A DNA stretch of 64,000 bases from an uncultured Sphingomonadaceae bacterium. Lineage in GTDB: Bacteria; Pseudomonadota; Alphaproteobacteria; Sphingomonadales; Sphingomonadaceae. The DNA lies in the NCBI GenBank assembly GCA_947501695.1, contig CANMWO010000001.1:496001-560000 (forward strand). Reading direction: 5' to 3'. The translations under genes were made by a program, and so were the position numbers. Each line of letters starts with the position of its first letter. Within the stretch, counting starts at the first letter, position 1. The notes under the pieces are model-generated. The model saw only the letters and a program-made list of their open reading frames with translations. It was not told the origin of the DNA and made no database searches. Shown piece by piece: positions 8,461 to 17,236 of this stretch.

Positions 8461-8787
8461 TGAGTGGCTCCGCAATTTTACACCACTGGTTCGCATATTG
8501 TCGCCAAGCGGTTACAATATTAGACCAACGGATGTTTGTGAAGCGTAAGGGAGAAACCATTCCTCACTTCGCTGCCCTATGATCTGCAAATTGATATCGG
8601 CGGAACATTGAAGGAGGCTAGCCAAATTGTGGCATTAAACCACCCGCATTGCGCGTTTTTGCGTTCTGGGCGGGGCGAGCTGTTCGGCTTAAGCCCCGAT
8701 TCCCCGATAAAACTCGATGTCCATTCGCTCATAGTAGAAAACCCGCCCCGATTGAAATTTTGTTAGCCGGATTTGACCGGAGGCTTC
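8461..8787. other. Intergenic region between pit and arsM
   Basis: This 327-base gap lies within the minus-strand run. It has a GC-rich patch around 8670-8760 with imperfect complementarity (GGGGC / GCCCC) that might end the pit transcript, and it must hold the arsM promoter if arsM is separately transcribed. No gene is seen. Confidence 0.4.
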
Positions 8788-9873
8788 CTAGGCTGAAAAT
8801 GTCATTACCATCCATGCAATGGTTCCTGCCAGCGGCAACGTGCCGACCCAAGATAGAAGGATCGTCCGGACCGTTGATCCGGATAACGTCTGCGCGCCCG
8901 CGCCCACACCAGTAATCGCGCCAACACTGACATGGGTTGTGGATACCGGTAGGCTCTTGAAACTCGCAGCGAGAACAAGCGCTGCAGTGGTTAGGTTGGC
9001 GGTTAATCCCTGTGTTGGAGTAAGAGTGGTGATTTTCTGGCTCATCGTTTCGGCGACGCGGCGTGAAAGCAATAGTCCGCCCATAGCCACCGCAATCGCA
9101 ATGGCAACCAACGACAATATCGTGTTGCCAACATTTACCACGACCATCAAACCTGCAAGCTTTGGCGTGTCGTTGACCGAGCGGGCAAAACAGATGGTTG
9201 CAGCAGATGCGATATGAGCAGAATTGAGTGTCTTGCTAACCGAAACACGGGTAGCTTCAGACCCATGAACAGCGCAGGCTTGATCCGTGGCAATGACAAC
9301 TGCAGGCACAGTCAGGGCCCGTTTCATGGTGCCGTCATTTATTACTTGGGGTGCCGTTTTTACAACACACACACAGTCTGTTTGAACGTTTCTCTTCGTT
9401 AGAAATCTGTAGACCAAATAACCGATGAAAGCCGAAACAAACGGACTGACCAGCAAAGGCAAGATGAAAGCCGAACCCAAGTTACCGACGTTGACCGCGC
9501 CTGCGCTGCTTGCAAGTCCGGCCCCAATCAGACCGCCGACCAGTGCATGGGTCGTTGAAATGGGCAGGCCAACCCGCGTCGCAATCATTACCGCCGCAGC
9601 CGCACCGCTCGCGACCGCAAGCGCAAAGGAAGGCAAGGCAACAATTTCATCCGGAACCAGGCCCTTGCCCGAAAATTGTTTTACCAGACCATGGGCGAGC
9701 AAAATCGACAGCAAACTGCCGGCCAGCGCAGCAATTGTCGCGATGATTAACGCTTTACGGTAATCAAGGGTTGCTGAACCCCATACGGTAGCGAAGCCTT
9801 TGAAATTGTCATTCGCTCCATTTGCGAAGGCAAGGAACAGTGCTGCCGCTATAACCAGTATTATCGTCATCAT
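8788..9873 (-). CDS. pit: PiT-family inorganic phosphate permease
   Basis: 361 aa from ATG 9873, supported by AAAGGG about 7 nt upstream; the open frame extends 66 nt further. It has about ten membrane helices and the duplicated PiT signature: FANGANDNFKGFATVWG and LPISTTHALVGG in the first half, CFARSVNDTPKLAG and LPVSTTHVSVGA in the second. It imports phosphate (and, as known for Pit systems, arsenate) with cations. Its position directly before arsM suggests either competition with arsenate or supply of arsenic to the pathway. Confidence 0.92.
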   Translation of the reverse strand: MMTIILVIAAALFLAFANGANDNFKGFATVWGSATLDYRKALIIATIAALAGSLLSILLAHGLVKQFSGKGLVPDEIVALPSFALAVASGAAAAVMIATRVGLPISTTHALVGGLIGAGLASSAGAVNVGNLGSAFILPLLVSPFVSAFIGYLVYRFLTKRNVQTDCVCVVKTAPQVINDGTMKRALTVPAVVIATDQACAVHGSEATRVSVSKTLNSAHIASAATICFARSVNDTPKLAGLMVVVNVGNTILSLVAIAIAVAMGGLLLSRRVAETMSQKITTLTPTQGLTANLTTAALVLAASFKSLPVSTTHVSVGAITGVGAGAQTLSGSTVRTILLSWVGTLPLAGTIAWMVMTFSA

Positions 9874-9942
9874 ATACCCTTTGTCTATTGGCAAAGGTTC
9901 GGTCTGATGAACGCGATAGTTACATGCCGCTGGTCGCAAACA

Positions 9943-10491
9943 TCAATATCGGGTGTTTTCCTGGTCTTTGACCATACGGCCCCAAACCGGATTATAGGGA
10001 TGGATATATGCGGTTGGTTTCGCTCCGCCAGTGTAAAGCGGGCGGCTTTCATTATGCCATTTGAAAATCCCGCCCTCCAGATTATAGGCCGCTTTCGCAC
10101 CCGACAATATCAAAGCGCCTTGCACCCGGTCAGCAAGATCGGAAGACCGCTGGCCAACCGAACAATAGAATATCGCGGTTTTTCCTTTCGATATGTCAAT
10201 ATATTGCGCGATAAAATCTTGCGCCGACATACTCGGGTCAACATGAATTGCATCCTTGAGATGACTGACAGAATATTCCGACATCTCACGCACATCGAAC
10301 AGCACTATGCTCTCTTTGTTCATGGCTGACAGACCATCGCCATCAACATGAGCCACCTCGGAAAATTGGCTTTTTATTCCGTCATGGACTTTCGCAAGGC
10401 CGCCATCATCGCTGGTTAATAACATAGAGCCCGCCGCAATTAGCGGACTGCAAAGCAGCGTTGCGATGAAAATTTTTGCTTTCCACTTCAT
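9943..10491 (-). CDS. Periplasmic rhodanese-domain protein
   Basis: 182 aa with an N-terminal signal or anchor helix (residues ~6-24). The rhodanese core includes LFDVREMSEYSVSHLKDAIH and the active-site loop FYCSVGQRSSDLA with its catalytic cysteine intact. It should bind or transfer sulfane sulfur outside the cytoplasm. It starts 9 nt after the sterol-desaturase gene and precedes pit by 69 nt. In this arsenic neighbourhood a link to thio-arsenic chemistry is conceivable but unproven. Confidence 0.85.
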   Translation of the reverse strand: MKWKAKIFIATLLCSPLIAAGSMLLTSDDGGLAKVHDGIKSQFSEVAHVDGDGLSAMNKESIVLFDVREMSEYSVSHLKDAIHVDPSMSAQDFIAQYIDISKGKTAIFYCSVGQRSSDLADRVQGALILSGAKAAYNLEGGIFKWHNESRPLYTGGAKPTAYIHPYNPVWGRMVKDQENTRY

Positions 10492-10500
10492 TCCGCATTC

Positions 10501-11445
10501 CTAGCTTTTTGGTCCAAAAGGGCGCAGCATATAGTCGCGTAGCGAAGCGATCGGTGGATATCCATCAATGCCAGTCTTTGGAAATTCTCCATCTTTCGGC
10601 ATATATTGTGTGCCAAATATACGATCAAAAAATGAAAAAAAGGACGCATAATTTTTACCGATGTGGCGGACATCACGTGTGTGATGTTGATGATGGTAAA
10701 CATTGTCAGCAACAACATGACGCAGGGGCGCAGGAAATGACAGCGCCGGAGCATCAGAATGCATGTAATAATTAGATATCAGATAAAATGTGGTTACCAG
10801 CATGATATGCTGCTGCGGAGCGTCGATCAAAAGTACCAGCGGCGTTGTAATCAGCAATATGTAGACTACATCCTGCCCGAAATGGGAATAGCTGCGGGCC
10901 GCATTTAGGTCTTCAATCTGATGATGGATGGCGTGAAAGCGCCACAGAAAATCATAGTAATGCAACGCACGATGTAACCAATATTCCATCAAGCCCAACA
11001 ACAAAAGATAAGCTAGCGGAAAAGCGACAAGCACAGGCCCTAGGTCACCGGCCGCAAATAGTGGCCGCACGCCCAATGACCGCAATAAGCTAAACTCTGC
11101 CGCTTGAACCAATATAGAAATTGCTAGCGCCGTCACGCTATAGATCAAGCCATCGCGATATCGGATACGAAAATCTGAAAAGCGCAATTGCCGCCATTCG
11201 ACGATGACAAAAAGCCCAGCCACCGCCAAAAAGGTAAAGATACCGTTGGTCAAGACCACAATCAGATTCGCAACCAGCGACCCAATTTCCATGTCTAGTA
11301 ACGAAAGCTCCAGTCGTTGCTGTATCCAACCGGCGACATAGAGCAACAGTTCCGCAGTCATCAGCAGTACCGTAAAAGTTGTAATGAAGTACCAATAGCC
11401 ACGTTGCTCGACCTGCTTGCCGGTAATGTTCGGAATCTTTACCAT
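10501..11445 (-). CDS. Sterol desaturase / fatty acid hydroxylase superfamily membrane protein
   Basis: 314 aa with four to five hydrophobic helices. The di-iron histidine clusters are visible: EYWLHRALHYYDFLWRFHAI continuing into HH, then HSDAP, then NVYHHQHHTRD. It closes with FDRIFGTQY, standard for the superfamily. It would use a di-iron centre and O2 to oxidise a lipid C-H bond at the inner membrane. It is the first gene of the minus-strand run with rhodanese, pit, arsM and SDR. The substrate is unknown. Confidence 0.87.
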   Translation of the reverse strand: MVKIPNITGKQVEQRGYWYFITTFTVLLMTAELLLYVAGWIQQRLELSLLDMEIGSLVANLIVVLTNGIFTFLAVAGLFVIVEWRQLRFSDFRIRYRDGLIYSVTALAISILVQAAEFSLLRSLGVRPLFAAGDLGPVLVAFPLAYLLLLGLMEYWLHRALHYYDFLWRFHAIHHQIEDLNAARSYSHFGQDVVYILLITTPLVLLIDAPQQHIMLVTTFYLISNYYMHSDAPALSFPAPLRHVVADNVYHHQHHTRDVRHIGKNYASFFSFFDRIFGTQYMPKDGEFPKTGIDGYPPIASLRDYMLRPFGPKS

Positions 11446-11762
11446 CGCTCCACCGTCGATCTATTCTAGAAATTGAGGGCCATATAAGATGCTGTTCGGT
11501 CAAAAGTCCAATCGCGTTACAGCGACGTTAGTTTTTGGCGCCCTATGCCACTTGTTTCGTTTTTTAACGACCCGCAACTTTGTGCCTACTTTTGATGATT
11601 GGGAAAATAACCGTGAACAAGAAAGTTGGGTTTCCAACGGACGTAGAATGAACGAATTTCTAACGTCCGCTCTTGCGCCCATAGCGGACACTAGCGTTGT
11701 GTCTGCTTTATCCCGAAAGCGGACACTAAGTTTTCAAATTGTCCTGCAGTATCCTAATACGA
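11446..11762. other. Intergenic region carrying a composite palindromic repeat
   Basis: This 317-base gap lies upstream of the desaturase and downstream of the secreted ClpP-like gene. It contains the repeat at 11665-11724. A frame open across it shows no protein-like features. Confidence 0.55.
11665..11724 (+). repeat. Composite palindromic repeat: type 1 plus type 2 unit
   Basis: The type 1 unit (11665-11689) has arms GTCCGCT / AGCGGAC around CTTGCGCCCAT. After 11 bases follows a type 2 unit (11701-11724) with arms GTCTGCTTT / AAAGCGGAC around ATCCCG. The same family recurs at 12662, 14189, 19335, 25235 and 26522. It is always between genes. Confidence 0.8.
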
Positions 11763-12572
11763 TCAGTTCAACCGAACGTCTCCATTGATTATCTCGGGAT
11801 AATCAGCGCCGGTGCGCTGTTCCTCAGTACATTCTTGAAGAGGTGGTTTTTTGGGATCTTCAAATCCTACTAAAGTCTCAGGAATTATCGACATGCTAAC
11901 AGACTCAGGAATGTTCTTCTTGATTGAGGTTACCAACTGCTCCGGTGTCTCAGCCCAGCGACCACTGATCCGTTGGTTTGTTAATTTCTGATATGTTTCA
12001 TTTTTAAATACGAAACTACCAAAGCTTGTCGCAACCGCAGCATAACCAATTCCTGTATCCTCAGACCGAACGAAGCAAATAGGTTCTTTTAGTTCAAATG
12101 GTCGGGTCAACAATATGCTTGGAACTCCGATGTCTTTGTAAAAGGATGACTCCTCGGATGCTACTTCCGAGTATCCTCCAACCTCATCCTCAGCACCGCT
12201 TTGGATCAGTATTTCCATAATAAATGTGCTGGTTTGGTGAAAAGCTACGACCGCTCCTGCTTCAACAATCAGAGATTTCGTACTTGGCATAAGCCATTGG
12301 GCGCAAGCCGACAGGCAATATTTTTTGACAGTTAATTCATAATTTCTCTCTCGAATAATCTGACCTATCGAAATAGCGGTAAGAGTATCGCCACCTTGGC
12401 TAGTGATTTCAATTTTTCTAATGCTATTAGGTAGATTTTCGATGTGTAGCAGCAAGTCAGGATTGATCCGTCCTTCTATTTTCAATGTGTCGCCTTCCGA
12501 GGCAGCTTGCGCACTGCAACTTCCAAACAGAATTGCAGCTAAAACAATAGATTGGAGAAAAATTTTTTTCAT
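11763..12572 (-). CDS. Secreted ClpP/crotonase-like (COG3904-type) hypothetical protein
   Basis: 269 aa with a clear signal peptide (residues 1-23, cut at AQA-AS). The core looks like a periplasmic ClpP-fold protein: ITSQGGDTLTAISIG would form the oxyanion strand, KYCLSACAQWL supplies a candidate nucleophilic serine, and VVAFHQTS a histidine. After that it is low in recognised motifs. It is AT-richer than its neighbours and sits between two palindromic repeats, which hints at a separately acquired segment. The protease-fold reading is by motif only. Confidence 0.65.
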   Translation of the reverse strand: MKKIFLQSIVLAAILFGSCSAQAASEGDTLKIEGRINPDLLLHIENLPNSIRKIEITSQGGDTLTAISIGQIIRERNYELTVKKYCLSACAQWLMPSTKSLIVEAGAVVAFHQTSTFIMEILIQSGAEDEVGGYSEVASEESSFYKDIGVPSILLTRPFELKEPICFVRSEDTGIGYAAVATSFGSFVFKNETYQKLTNQRISGRWAETPEQLVTSIKKNIPESVSMSIIPETLVGFEDPKKPPLQECTEEQRTGADYPEIINGDVRLN

Positions 12573-12891
12573 AGCTAAGTTTTGCGGGTCAAAGGCAGTA
12601 ACGCAACAGAATTATGGTGAAAGTTGTTATAATCTTTGCGTCTTCGACCCCAATTCCTAGTGTCCGCTTTTGCGCCCAAAGCGGACATTGGGTTTGTCTA
12701 ACGACGATTTGTCAAAGCATGTTTCAACATAGAACCGCCGCGGGTCGTACTATTTTCTTAATCACACAGACCGAAACATTCTTGTCTTACTGATCTGGAT
12801 TGCTCTACGCTGCTCGCCAATCGATCTAGATGTTGAGCCTTGATCGCCAGGCTCTGATTTTTTGATTGGATCACCAACTTGGGGCAGTTTG
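12573..12891. other. Divergent intergenic region with palindromic repeat
   Basis: This 319-base gap lies between the ClpP-like gene (minus) and the serine hydrolase (plus). It contains the type 1 palindrome at 12662-12686 and nothing else that I can support. Confidence 0.5.
12662..12686 (+). repeat. Palindromic repeat, type 1 (best copy)
   Basis: Perfect 9-bp arms GTCCGCTTT / AAAGCGGAC with loop TGCGCCC. It is followed by ATTGGGTTTGTC, and related flanks follow the copies at 14189 and 19335. It would form a strong hairpin in RNA or DNA. Confidence 0.85.
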
Positions 12892-14187
12892 ATGGGAAGA
12901 TATTTGGCGCCACTGTTCGGACTTGCCGCAATATTGCTCGTCGGCTGGTATGGCTATCGCGCCTTCGTTCAGGAAGAGATCTCATTTCCGCTAGCCGAAA
13001 GCGCCGAAGCTGCCCCACAGGATCGATTGCCGACTGAACCAGATGACTGGCAAGGCAAGATTGATTATCTCAACCTTAATCGACGCGTTGCAGCGCTCGC
13101 GGCACGTCCTGAAATGGCAGGGCTAGCTGTCGCAATTGTCGAGGAAGGTGAGATTCGTTTTGTACAAACCTATGGCGTGACTGATAAACGCAGCGGAGAA
13201 CAGGTGACGCCACAGACCGTTTTTCGTTGGGCTTCGGTATCAAAGGGCGTGGCGGGCTCACTCGCGGCAAAATTGTCAGAAAAAGGTAAGCTTGATCTCG
13301 ACTCGACACTGAACCGCTGGCAAACGTCGCTCAAGCTTCCCGGAGAAGCTATGTCACGGATCACGCTGGCACAGCTTTTGTCGCACCAGACCGGTCTCAC
13401 CAAAAATGCATATGACCGCAAACTGGAGGATGGAGAAAGCCCAGGCCTACTCCGTACAAAGTTAGGAACTGCGCCGCTCCAATGCATGCCCGGTACCTGC
13501 CATAGCTATCAGAATATTGCTTTCGATACCGCCAACGAGATTTTAGGACAGGCGGCGATGACTATGTATGACGACGCTGCCCATAAGCAATTGTTTGAAC
13601 CGCTTGGTATGGAGAGTGCGCAATTCGGGATGATAGGCTTAACCGGCGCTGACAGCTGGGCGCGACCGCATCGCGGCGATACAGTGCGGACACTTGTGGA
13701 ATCATATTGGCGTCTTCCAGCAGCAGCCGGTGTTAGCAGCAACATTGTGGATATGGCGCGCTGGCTTCGTGCGCAGATGGGTGCGAATGAAAATATCCTG
13801 TCTGACCAGATGCTGGAGGTTGCTCATGCACCCTTGGTCAGCACTGGGAGGGTATATGGCGGCGATCTCGCTCGCGCTCTGACGGAGCCGTCTTATGGAC
13901 TGGGTTGGCGCAATTTTACTTATCATGGCCGGCGATTGATCGGACACAGCGGTGCGGTGGATGGCTATCGCGCGACAATTATATTCGATCCCGCCGCCCG
14001 AACGGGGGTTGTTGCGATGTGGAACAGCGGCTGGGGAATGCCCTTTCGGATACCCTTTGCCGCGCTTGATAGCTATTACGGCCAATCCGCAAGCAGCCAA
14101 ACCGAAAACGACTGGCTGGACCTGTCCGATCGGCCACCTCCCGATACCTTTCAATCGTCGATGCCCGACAATCAACCCGGTCGTTAG
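12892..14187 (+). CDS. Beta-lactamase-family serine hydrolase, membrane anchored
   Basis: 431 aa from ATG 12892, with GGGG upstream. An N-terminal helix (residues ~5-22) anchors it with the catalytic domain outside. The penicillin-binding/AmpC-type motifs are present: SVSK (in WASVSKGVAG), YQN (CHSYQNIAFD) and HSG (RLIGHSGAVDG). It could be an esterase, a D-aminopeptidase or a peptidoglycan hydrolase; nothing shows that it breaks beta-lactam drugs. Palindromic repeats lie on both sides (12662 and 14189). Confidence 0.87.
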   Translation: MGRYLAPLFGLAAILLVGWYGYRAFVQEEISFPLAESAEAAPQDRLPTEPDDWQGKIDYLNLNRRVAALAARPEMAGLAVAIVEEGEIRFVQTYGVTDKRSGEQVTPQTVFRWASVSKGVAGSLAAKLSEKGKLDLDSTLNRWQTSLKLPGEAMSRITLAQLLSHQTGLTKNAYDRKLEDGESPGLLRTKLGTAPLQCMPGTCHSYQNIAFDTANEILGQAAMTMYDDAAHKQLFEPLGMESAQFGMIGLTGADSWARPHRGDTVRTLVESYWRLPAAAGVSSNIVDMARWLRAQMGANENILSDQMLEVAHAPLVSTGRVYGGDLARALTEPSYGLGWRNFTYHGRRLIGHSGAVDGYRATIIFDPAARTGVVAMWNSGWGMPFRIPFAALDSYYGQSASSQTENDWLDLSDRPPPDTFQSSMPDNQPGR

Positions 14188-14188
14188 T

Positions 14189-14213
14189 GCCCGCTTTTGC
14201 GCCCAAAGCGGAA
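14189..14213 (+). repeat. Palindromic repeat, type 1 (variant arms)
   Basis: CCGCTTT / AAAGCGG around TGCGCCC begins one base after the serine hydrolase stop. The outer pairs have decayed compared with 12662. In this position it could also serve as a hairpin at the end of the transcript. Confidence 0.75.
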
Positions 14214-14394
14214 ACAACGTTTGTCGAAGCAAATATCAGCATATACCTCGATAGCGTGTTTAATAGATTGGCACATATGCTTGTTACAGAAACCGTCCGA
14301 AAGTCGCCTCCATCGCGGCGACGCTTCATCCCTTGCTTACGCTGAGAGAGTTTTTCAGACGACAGTCATTCGGACCGGCTCCGATCTCAAAAAC

Positions 14395-14471
14395 TGGTAG
14401 CGGAGGAGGGACTCGAACCCCCGACACATGGATTATGATTCCACTGCTCTAACCACCTGAGCTACTCCGCC
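14395..14471 (-). tRNA. tRNA-Met (CAT)
   Basis: The minus strand reads as a full cloverleaf: acceptor GGCGGAG / CTCCGCT, D-arm with AGCTCAGGTGGTTAGAGC, anticodon loop ATCATAA (anticodon CAT), T-loop GGTTCGAGTCC, and an encoded CCA (14395-14397). The form is the elongator Met type; a tRNA-Ile with modified C34 is the alternative for CAT but is less like this body. Confidence 0.92.
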
Positions 14472-14648
14472 ATTGGTTTCTCGTCGCGACCTTGAGGCGC
14501 TCCAAAAATCCTTGGATCGCGGCGCTATAGTCATAGCATTCTTATCGGTCAACAAGTTGCCGATCATTTTCTGCTAAAGCTTGCAAGGGGACGGTCATCC
14601 GGGCTAACAGTCGTAACCTTGCCGCTTGGCGGCGCAATGGGGCCAAAT

Positions 14649-15884
14649 ATGAACAAATCCTACGATATTCTCATCGTTGGCGCGGGCCATGCTGGCGCGC
14701 AAGTTGCTATTGCACTGCGTCAGCAGAAATTTGAAGGCACGATTGGCCTGATGGGGAATGAGAAATATCCGCCCTATGAGCGCCCGCCGCTGTCCAAAGA
14801 ATATCTCGCCGGAGACAAGCCGTTTGAGCGTATCATGCTCCGCCCGGAGAGCTTTTGGGGTGAACGTAACATCGATCTATTGACCGGTCGTCGCGTCGCG
14901 AAAGTCGATCCGATGGACAAGAGGGTTACACTAAGTACCGATGATGAGGTCAGTTTTGGCAAACTGGTCTGGGCCACTGGCGGTTCACCGCGGATGTTGG
15001 ATTGTCCGGGCAGTCAGGCGCGCAATATTCACGGCGTGCGGTCGCGAGCCGATGTCGACAAGATGATGGCCGCGCTGCCCACCACCGAAAAAGTTGTGGT
15101 CGTTGGCGGCGGATATATCGGGCTGGAGGCAGCTGCTGTGCTGACGAAGCTCGGCAAAAAAGTTACGATAGTCGAAACGCTTGACCGGGTCTTGTCGCGG
15201 GTTGCCGGAGAGACGCTTTCGCGTTTCTATGAGGATGAACATCGTCAACACGGCGTCACTATCGAGCTTGGCGCGATGGTCGAAGCTTTTGAGACCAATG
15301 ATGAAGGCATGGCGACTGCAGTGAAGCTCTCCGATGGGCGCATATTGGAAGCGGAAATGTTTATTGTCGGTATCGGGATTATCCCTGAAACCGGACCTTT
15401 GGTGGCCGCTGGCGCTGCAGCTGGTAATGGCGTTGACGTCGACCAGCATTGCCGCACTAGTCTCGAAGATATTTACGCAATTGGCGATTGTGCAGCGCAT
15501 AGCAATCGCTTTGCCGCTGGCGCGCATATCCGACTGGAATCGGTACAAAATGCAAATGATCAGGCAAAGGTTGCGGCGCTCGATATTATGGGCGAGGATT
15601 GTGAATATGATGCTGTGCCTTGGTTTTGGTCGAACCAATATGATCTAAAACTGCAAACTGTCGGCCTCTCCACGGGGCATGACGAATATATCGTGCGCGG
15701 TGATCCGGCGAGCCGAAAATTTTCTATAGTCTATCTGAAAGACGGCAAGGTGATCGCCCTTGACTGTGTCAATGCAACCAAAGACTATGTGCAGGGGCGC
15801 AAAGTTGTGGAAGCCGGTTTATCTCTGGACCAAGCACAATTGGCCGATACCGAGATACCGATCAAGGAAGTAGAACGCCTTTAA
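14649..15884 (+). CDS. FAD-dependent ferredoxin/rubredoxin reductase-type oxidoreductase
   Basis: 411 aa from ATG 14649 (MNKSYDILIVGAGHAGAQ); upstream ATG/TTG codons in frame add only 10 residues. The first Rossmann motif binds FAD (VGAGHAG), KYPPYERPPLSKEYL is a family hallmark, the second motif VVVGGGYIGLEAA binds NAD(P)H, and EDIYAIGDCAAH closes the FAD site. The C-terminal reductase domain is present. It transfers electrons from NAD(P)H to a ferredoxin for a P450 or dioxygenase; no such partner is in the window. Confidence 0.9.
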   Translation: MNKSYDILIVGAGHAGAQVAIALRQQKFEGTIGLMGNEKYPPYERPPLSKEYLAGDKPFERIMLRPESFWGERNIDLLTGRRVAKVDPMDKRVTLSTDDEVSFGKLVWATGGSPRMLDCPGSQARNIHGVRSRADVDKMMAALPTTEKVVVVGGGYIGLEAAAVLTKLGKKVTIVETLDRVLSRVAGETLSRFYEDEHRQHGVTIELGAMVEAFETNDEGMATAVKLSDGRILEAEMFIVGIGIIPETGPLVAAGAAAGNGVDVDQHCRTSLEDIYAIGDCAAHSNRFAAGAHIRLESVQNANDQAKVAALDIMGEDCEYDAVPWFWSNQYDLKLQTVGLSTGHDEYIVRGDPASRKFSIVYLKDGKVIALDCVNATKDYVQGRKVVEAGLSLDQAQLADTEIPIKEVERL

Positions 15885-16396
15885 CCGCGAAACGGCCATT
15901 CGCCAATATTTTGCCATGGACCATCCATGTAATGGTGCAGCGCTAGGCCTTTAATCTGAAACGGCCTGGGTTCGAAATCCAGCGATAATCGCGTCAGCAG
16001 ATCTTTAGCTTCCTTCGCAGGCACCTTATTTTGAACCGTGACGTGCAGACGTGGTACCTGTTGATCCTGCGCCACCAATAATCCATGGAACCGATCCGAT
16101 AATAGCATCCGCATCTCCAGGAGATCAGGGGAATGTAGCTTATAGGCCACGCCGCTGCCCAAATGGATAAGACGCTGCAATGACGTCACCGGCGGCGCGT
16201 TATATTGAGCCATTTCCTTCACCGCCTGCTTGATTTCGTTCAAGGCTTGCGGTGGCAGATGATGAAACAGCGTAATATGCGCTGGCAGGACATTGCGCTC
16301 AGCGGGATAATATTGACGCCGCAAGGCGTCAGCCCATGCCAAATCTTGTTTACCCATCATGGCGGTCATGATGATCGGTTTGTTGAGCGATGTCAT
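15881..16396 (-). CDS. 2'-5' RNA ligase / 2H phosphoesterase family protein
   Basis: 171 aa. Both HxT motifs of the 2H superfamily are seen: HITLFHHLPP in the N-terminal half and RLHVTVQNK in the C-terminal half. It probably acts on cyclic phosphate or 2'-5' linkages in RNA; the true substrate in bacteria is uncertain. Its stop overlaps the stop of the convergent reductase by 4 bases. Confidence 0.85.
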   Translation of the reverse strand: MTSLNKPIIMTAMMGKQDLAWADALRRQYYPAERNVLPAHITLFHHLPPQALNEIKQAVKEMAQYNAPPVTSLQRLIHLGSGVAYKLHSPDLLEMRMLLSDRFHGLLVAQDQQVPRLHVTVQNKVPAKEAKDLLTRLSLDFEPRPFQIKGLALHHYMDGPWQNIGEWPFRG

Positions 16397-16421
16397 CGGC
16401 TCAGACTATCGTCAAAACAAA

Positions 16422-16453
16422 AAGACCGCGAACGAATAATCGCTCGCGGTCTT
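16422..16453 (-). terminator. Rho-independent terminator after the peroxiredoxin gene
   Basis: 10-bp perfect arms AAGACCGCGA / TCGCGGTCTT (16422-16431, 16444-16453). On the minus strand the hairpin is followed by TTTTTGTTTTG, so it ends the peroxiredoxin transcript before the RNA ligase gene. Confidence 0.88.
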
Positions 16454-16476
16454 CTTAAACTTTCAACTGTCGACGT

Positions 16477-17031
16477 TTAGGCCGCTTTCTGAACTGCACC
16501 ATTTTCATTGAGCCATGACAGCATGTTTTCCGGTGCGGTTTCACCATAAGGGTCGTTGTCCACACCATCGTCGTTGATGCCGGGCTCTTCAAACCAAGCG
16601 CTGATCACACCGTCATCAGCTATCATTGCATAGCGCCAGCTGCGATCACCAAAACCGAGATGATTTTTCTTGATCAGCATGCCCATGCGGCGGGTGAAAT
16701 CACCGGAGCCGTCTGGCAGCAATTTGACATTTTTGAGACCCAGAGACTGGCCCCATTGATACATTACGAAAGCGTCATTGACCGAGATACAGTAAATTTC
16801 ATCGACGCCTTTGGCTTTGAATTCGTCGTAAAACCGTTCAAAAGCAGGGCATTGCTCGTTCGAACAAGTTGGCGTGAAAGCACCGGGCAATGAGAACACA
16901 GCAATGCGTTTTCCGCTGAATATGTCCTTAGTATCAACGTCCTGCCAGCGGAACGGATTAGGACCTTCGACGCTTTCATCACGAACACGGGTACGAAGGG
17001 TAACTTGGGGGATATTTCTACTAATCATCAC
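16477..17031 (-). CDS. Peroxiredoxin, Prx5 type
   Basis: 184 aa. The peroxidatic cysteine lies in PGAFTPTCSNEQCPAF (TPTC), and the second Cys of that motif is also kept. RMGMLIKKNHLGFGDRSWRYAMI and the closing Prx5 segment are complete. It reduces H2O2 and alkyl hydroperoxides with thiol or glutathione reductants in the cytoplasm. It is a single-gene unit with its own terminator. Confidence 0.9.
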   Translation of the reverse strand: MMISRNIPQVTLRTRVRDESVEGPNPFRWQDVDTKDIFSGKRIAVFSLPGAFTPTCSNEQCPAFERFYDEFKAKGVDEIYCISVNDAFVMYQWGQSLGLKNVKLLPDGSGDFTRRMGMLIKKNHLGFGDRSWRYAMIADDGVISAWFEEPGINDDGVDNDPYGETAPENMLSWLNENGAVQKAA

Positions 17032-17236
17032 TTACTCCATCAGTTTGAGAGCGCTGATATAGGGAGGTTTCTGGAGTCATAAAGCGGATAAAATCAATCG
17101 CAGATATTGGTATTCTCGATCAACAATATTTCATCGAAAAGACGCATATAGGCGTGCGGTCCATTCTGGTTTATAAGGACCATTAATCGAGATTCTACAC
17201 CTGTTCGGGCGGAGTTTGTCGAGAAAGGGGATTCAG

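Noticed and set aside
11489-11788. Possible small gene between desaturase and ClpP-like gene
   Set aside because: The frame crosses a palindromic repeat, lacks a ribosome site and overlaps the real gene end.
12892-14187. Beta-lactam resistance gene
   Set aside because: SVSK, YQN and HSG motifs are shared by esterases and peptidases; nothing in the sequence shows drug hydrolysis.
14985-15638. Open frame of 217 codons on the minus strand
   Set aside because: Antisense to the ferredoxin reductase; no recognisable protein features.
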